Positions 41,044-42,020 of a DNA stretch of 42,020 nucleotides are shown here, piece after piece; within the stretch, counting starts at the first letter, position 1, and each line of letters begins with the position of its first letter. A program made the position numbers and the translations under genes. A model generated the notes under the pieces. That model worked only from the letters and a program-made list of their open reading frames with translations, searched no databases and was not told the origin of the DNA. The stretch is from CAYWGR01 sp964458015 (lineage in GTDB: Bacteria; Planctomycetota; Planctomycetia; Pirellulales; Thermoguttaceae): assembly GCA_964458015.1 (NCBI GenBank), contig CAYWGR010000022.1, positions 1 through 42,020 on the forward strand, read 5' to 3'.

Positions 41044-42020
41044 CTAGAGCTTACTGCCGTCGATTGCCAATCCATCCTGACGGTTGCCGAGCCTTCGGTA
41101 GATTTCGGCATCGACGGAGTAGCTGATCGATCGGACCGAGCCGTCGCAAAGCGACATGTTTACCCCGGCCGCATGGGCGCTACCGAACCATTGTAGATTG
41201 CTGCTATCGGAATATCCGGGAATGGTGCTGTCTTGCCGGGGCAAATTATTATTGGTCGAGGTGCCTATATCGCAGTAGATTCCGGTCCAACGAATCATGT
41301 CTAGTTCATCAGCGCAATACATGGTGTCGTTGTCGCCCCAATCTTGACCGTCCGAGTAGTGGCTGCTGTCGATATACTTTTCTCCAATCAGAAAAGTATT
41401 GCTGCATCCATCGCGGATATTCGCAACGGTAACCTGGCTACGTTGATAACTAATGCCGGTGCAGGAGGCCGTGCTGTACCAACTCGTGCTGCTGTCGCCT
41501 GACGGCAGATCTGCTGGAAAAGGACCGTGCCAAGCGAGATAATCGCCGCCGTTGATCGCGTAATCGCTTCGGGCGACCTGTGATGCTGTTCCACTGGTCA
41601 AGCGGAACTGCGTGAAGAAGACTTCCGCAAAAGTGTACAACTGCGAGGGACGGCGAGTCGGGCAATTGGCCGCCGCCAATGGCGTGGCGATACGTCGGGC
41701 GTTGGCATCTTCGATCGAGATACCGCTGCCGCTTGTGCCCAGATCGTGCAACGCCTGTTGTTCCATGAATGGCAGGAGGTTGTAGAGCCAACCTCCTGGC
41801 TGGCGTTTGTCGAATCCCCGGTCGGGATGTCCTAGCCATACGGCCCCCCAACCTCCCGTTGGAAAGAATCCTTGCGCGGATTCGTGATTCATCGCCGCTA
41901 GCGCGAATTGTTTGAGGTTGTTCGAACACTGCAACCTTCGCGCCGCTTCGCGCGCTGATTGCACCGCCGGAAGCAAGAGCGAAATCAGGATGCCGATGAT
42001 CGTAATCACGACCAAAAGCT
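41044..42020 (-). CDS. DUF1559 domain protein (partial, N-terminus outside window)
   Basis: The frame runs through the right edge, so the leader peptide and the first residues of the prepilin motif are missing; the visible part begins LLVVITIIGILISLLLPAV. Next come the family helix AAREAARRLQCSNNLKQFAL and, near the end, VNMSLCDGSVRSISYSVDAE and NRQDGLAIDGSKL, the H-x9-DG type tail. About 325 residues are present. The third DUF1559 gene in the window; there is no lipoprotein gene after it, unlike the other two, since it converges with the DUF4239 gene. Surface or pilin-like export is assumed from the family only. Confidence 0.92.
   Translation of the reverse strand, partial: LLVVITIIGILISLLLPAVQSAREAARRLQCSNNLKQFALAAMNHESAQGFFPTGGWGAVWLGHPDRGFDKRQPGGWLYNLLPFMEQQALHDLGTSGSGISIEDANARRIATPLAAANCPTRRPSQLYTFAEVFFTQFRLTSGTASQVARSDYAINGGDYLAWHGPFPADLPSGDSSTSWYSTASCTGISYQRSQVTVANIRDGCSNTFLIGEKYIDSSHYSDGQDWGDNDTMYCADELDMIRWTGIYCDIGTSTNNNLPRQDSTIPGYSDSSNLQWFGSAHAAGVNMSLCDGSVRSISYSVDAEIYRRLGNRQDGLAIDGSKL

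Noticed and set aside
1..42020. CRISPR arrays, tRNA/rRNA genes, insertion sequences, phage genes
   Set aside because: None seen by reading: no regularly spaced repeats of 25-40 bp, no transposase or integrase motifs, no tRNA-like TTCGA-containing clover leaf recognised.

Overview
The window looks like a chromosomal piece of a planctomycete, most likely of the Pirellulales type. The evidence is three DUF1559 (planctomycete prepilin-like) genes, two PEP-CTERM proteins ending in the characteristic LLAYAWRKR(K) tail, a planctomycete N-terminal export motif (ECLEARMALS), an ECF sigma factor overlapping a FecR-type membrane protein, and a four-ACT aspartokinase. About twenty-two of the genes lie on the minus strand; only four well supported genes are on the plus strand.

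Left part (1-13562): a truncated membrane-anchored PAS sensor, aspartate kinase lysC with a strong terminator, a small conserved-looking protein, a DUF1559 plus lipoprotein pair with a promoter bracketed by two exact 12-bp direct repeats, a LamG/PEP-CTERM protein, and an ECF sigma/FecR signalling pair whose FecR gene carries intergenic-type repeat DNA inside its reading frame. Then come a one-HEAT mini-protein, a three-PAS NarL-type histidine kinase, a cupin, and a second DUF1559 plus lipoprotein pair.

Middle (12131-21260): a surface or polysaccharide operon on the minus strand. A near-consensus promoter at 19446-19419 precedes a long leader, then a LamG/PEP-CTERM protein, a 1280-residue two-module glycosidase with a discoidin-like domain inserted in its barrel, a DUF1559 protein and a lipoprotein. 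A GH64-like exported protein lies upstream.

21437-29604: the most interesting locus, a compact operon in hyfB-C-E-F-G-I order coding for a complex I / group 4 hydrogenase-like membrane complex. The large subunit has lost the NiFe-binding cysteines, so it matches the 'energy-converting hydrogenase related' (Ehr) type and not a real hydrogenase. The ferredoxin and NuoB-like subunits are fused. The gene in front codes for an excisionase-type helix-turn-helix fused to a PTS EIIA domain that keeps its phosphorylatable histidine, which suggests regulation of the complex by a phosphorelay (inference).

Right part (29787-42020): a tetraheme cytochrome c lipoprotein with a degenerate metallophosphatase-like domain, a DUF1573 protein, an envelope polysaccharide set (O-antigen ligase/TPR, WecA/MraY-type transferase, DUF4416), then plus-strand GH63 glucosidase and DUF4239 membrane protein genes, converging on a third DUF1559 gene cut by the right edge. 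No rRNA, tRNA, CRISPR, insertion sequence or prophage was seen.
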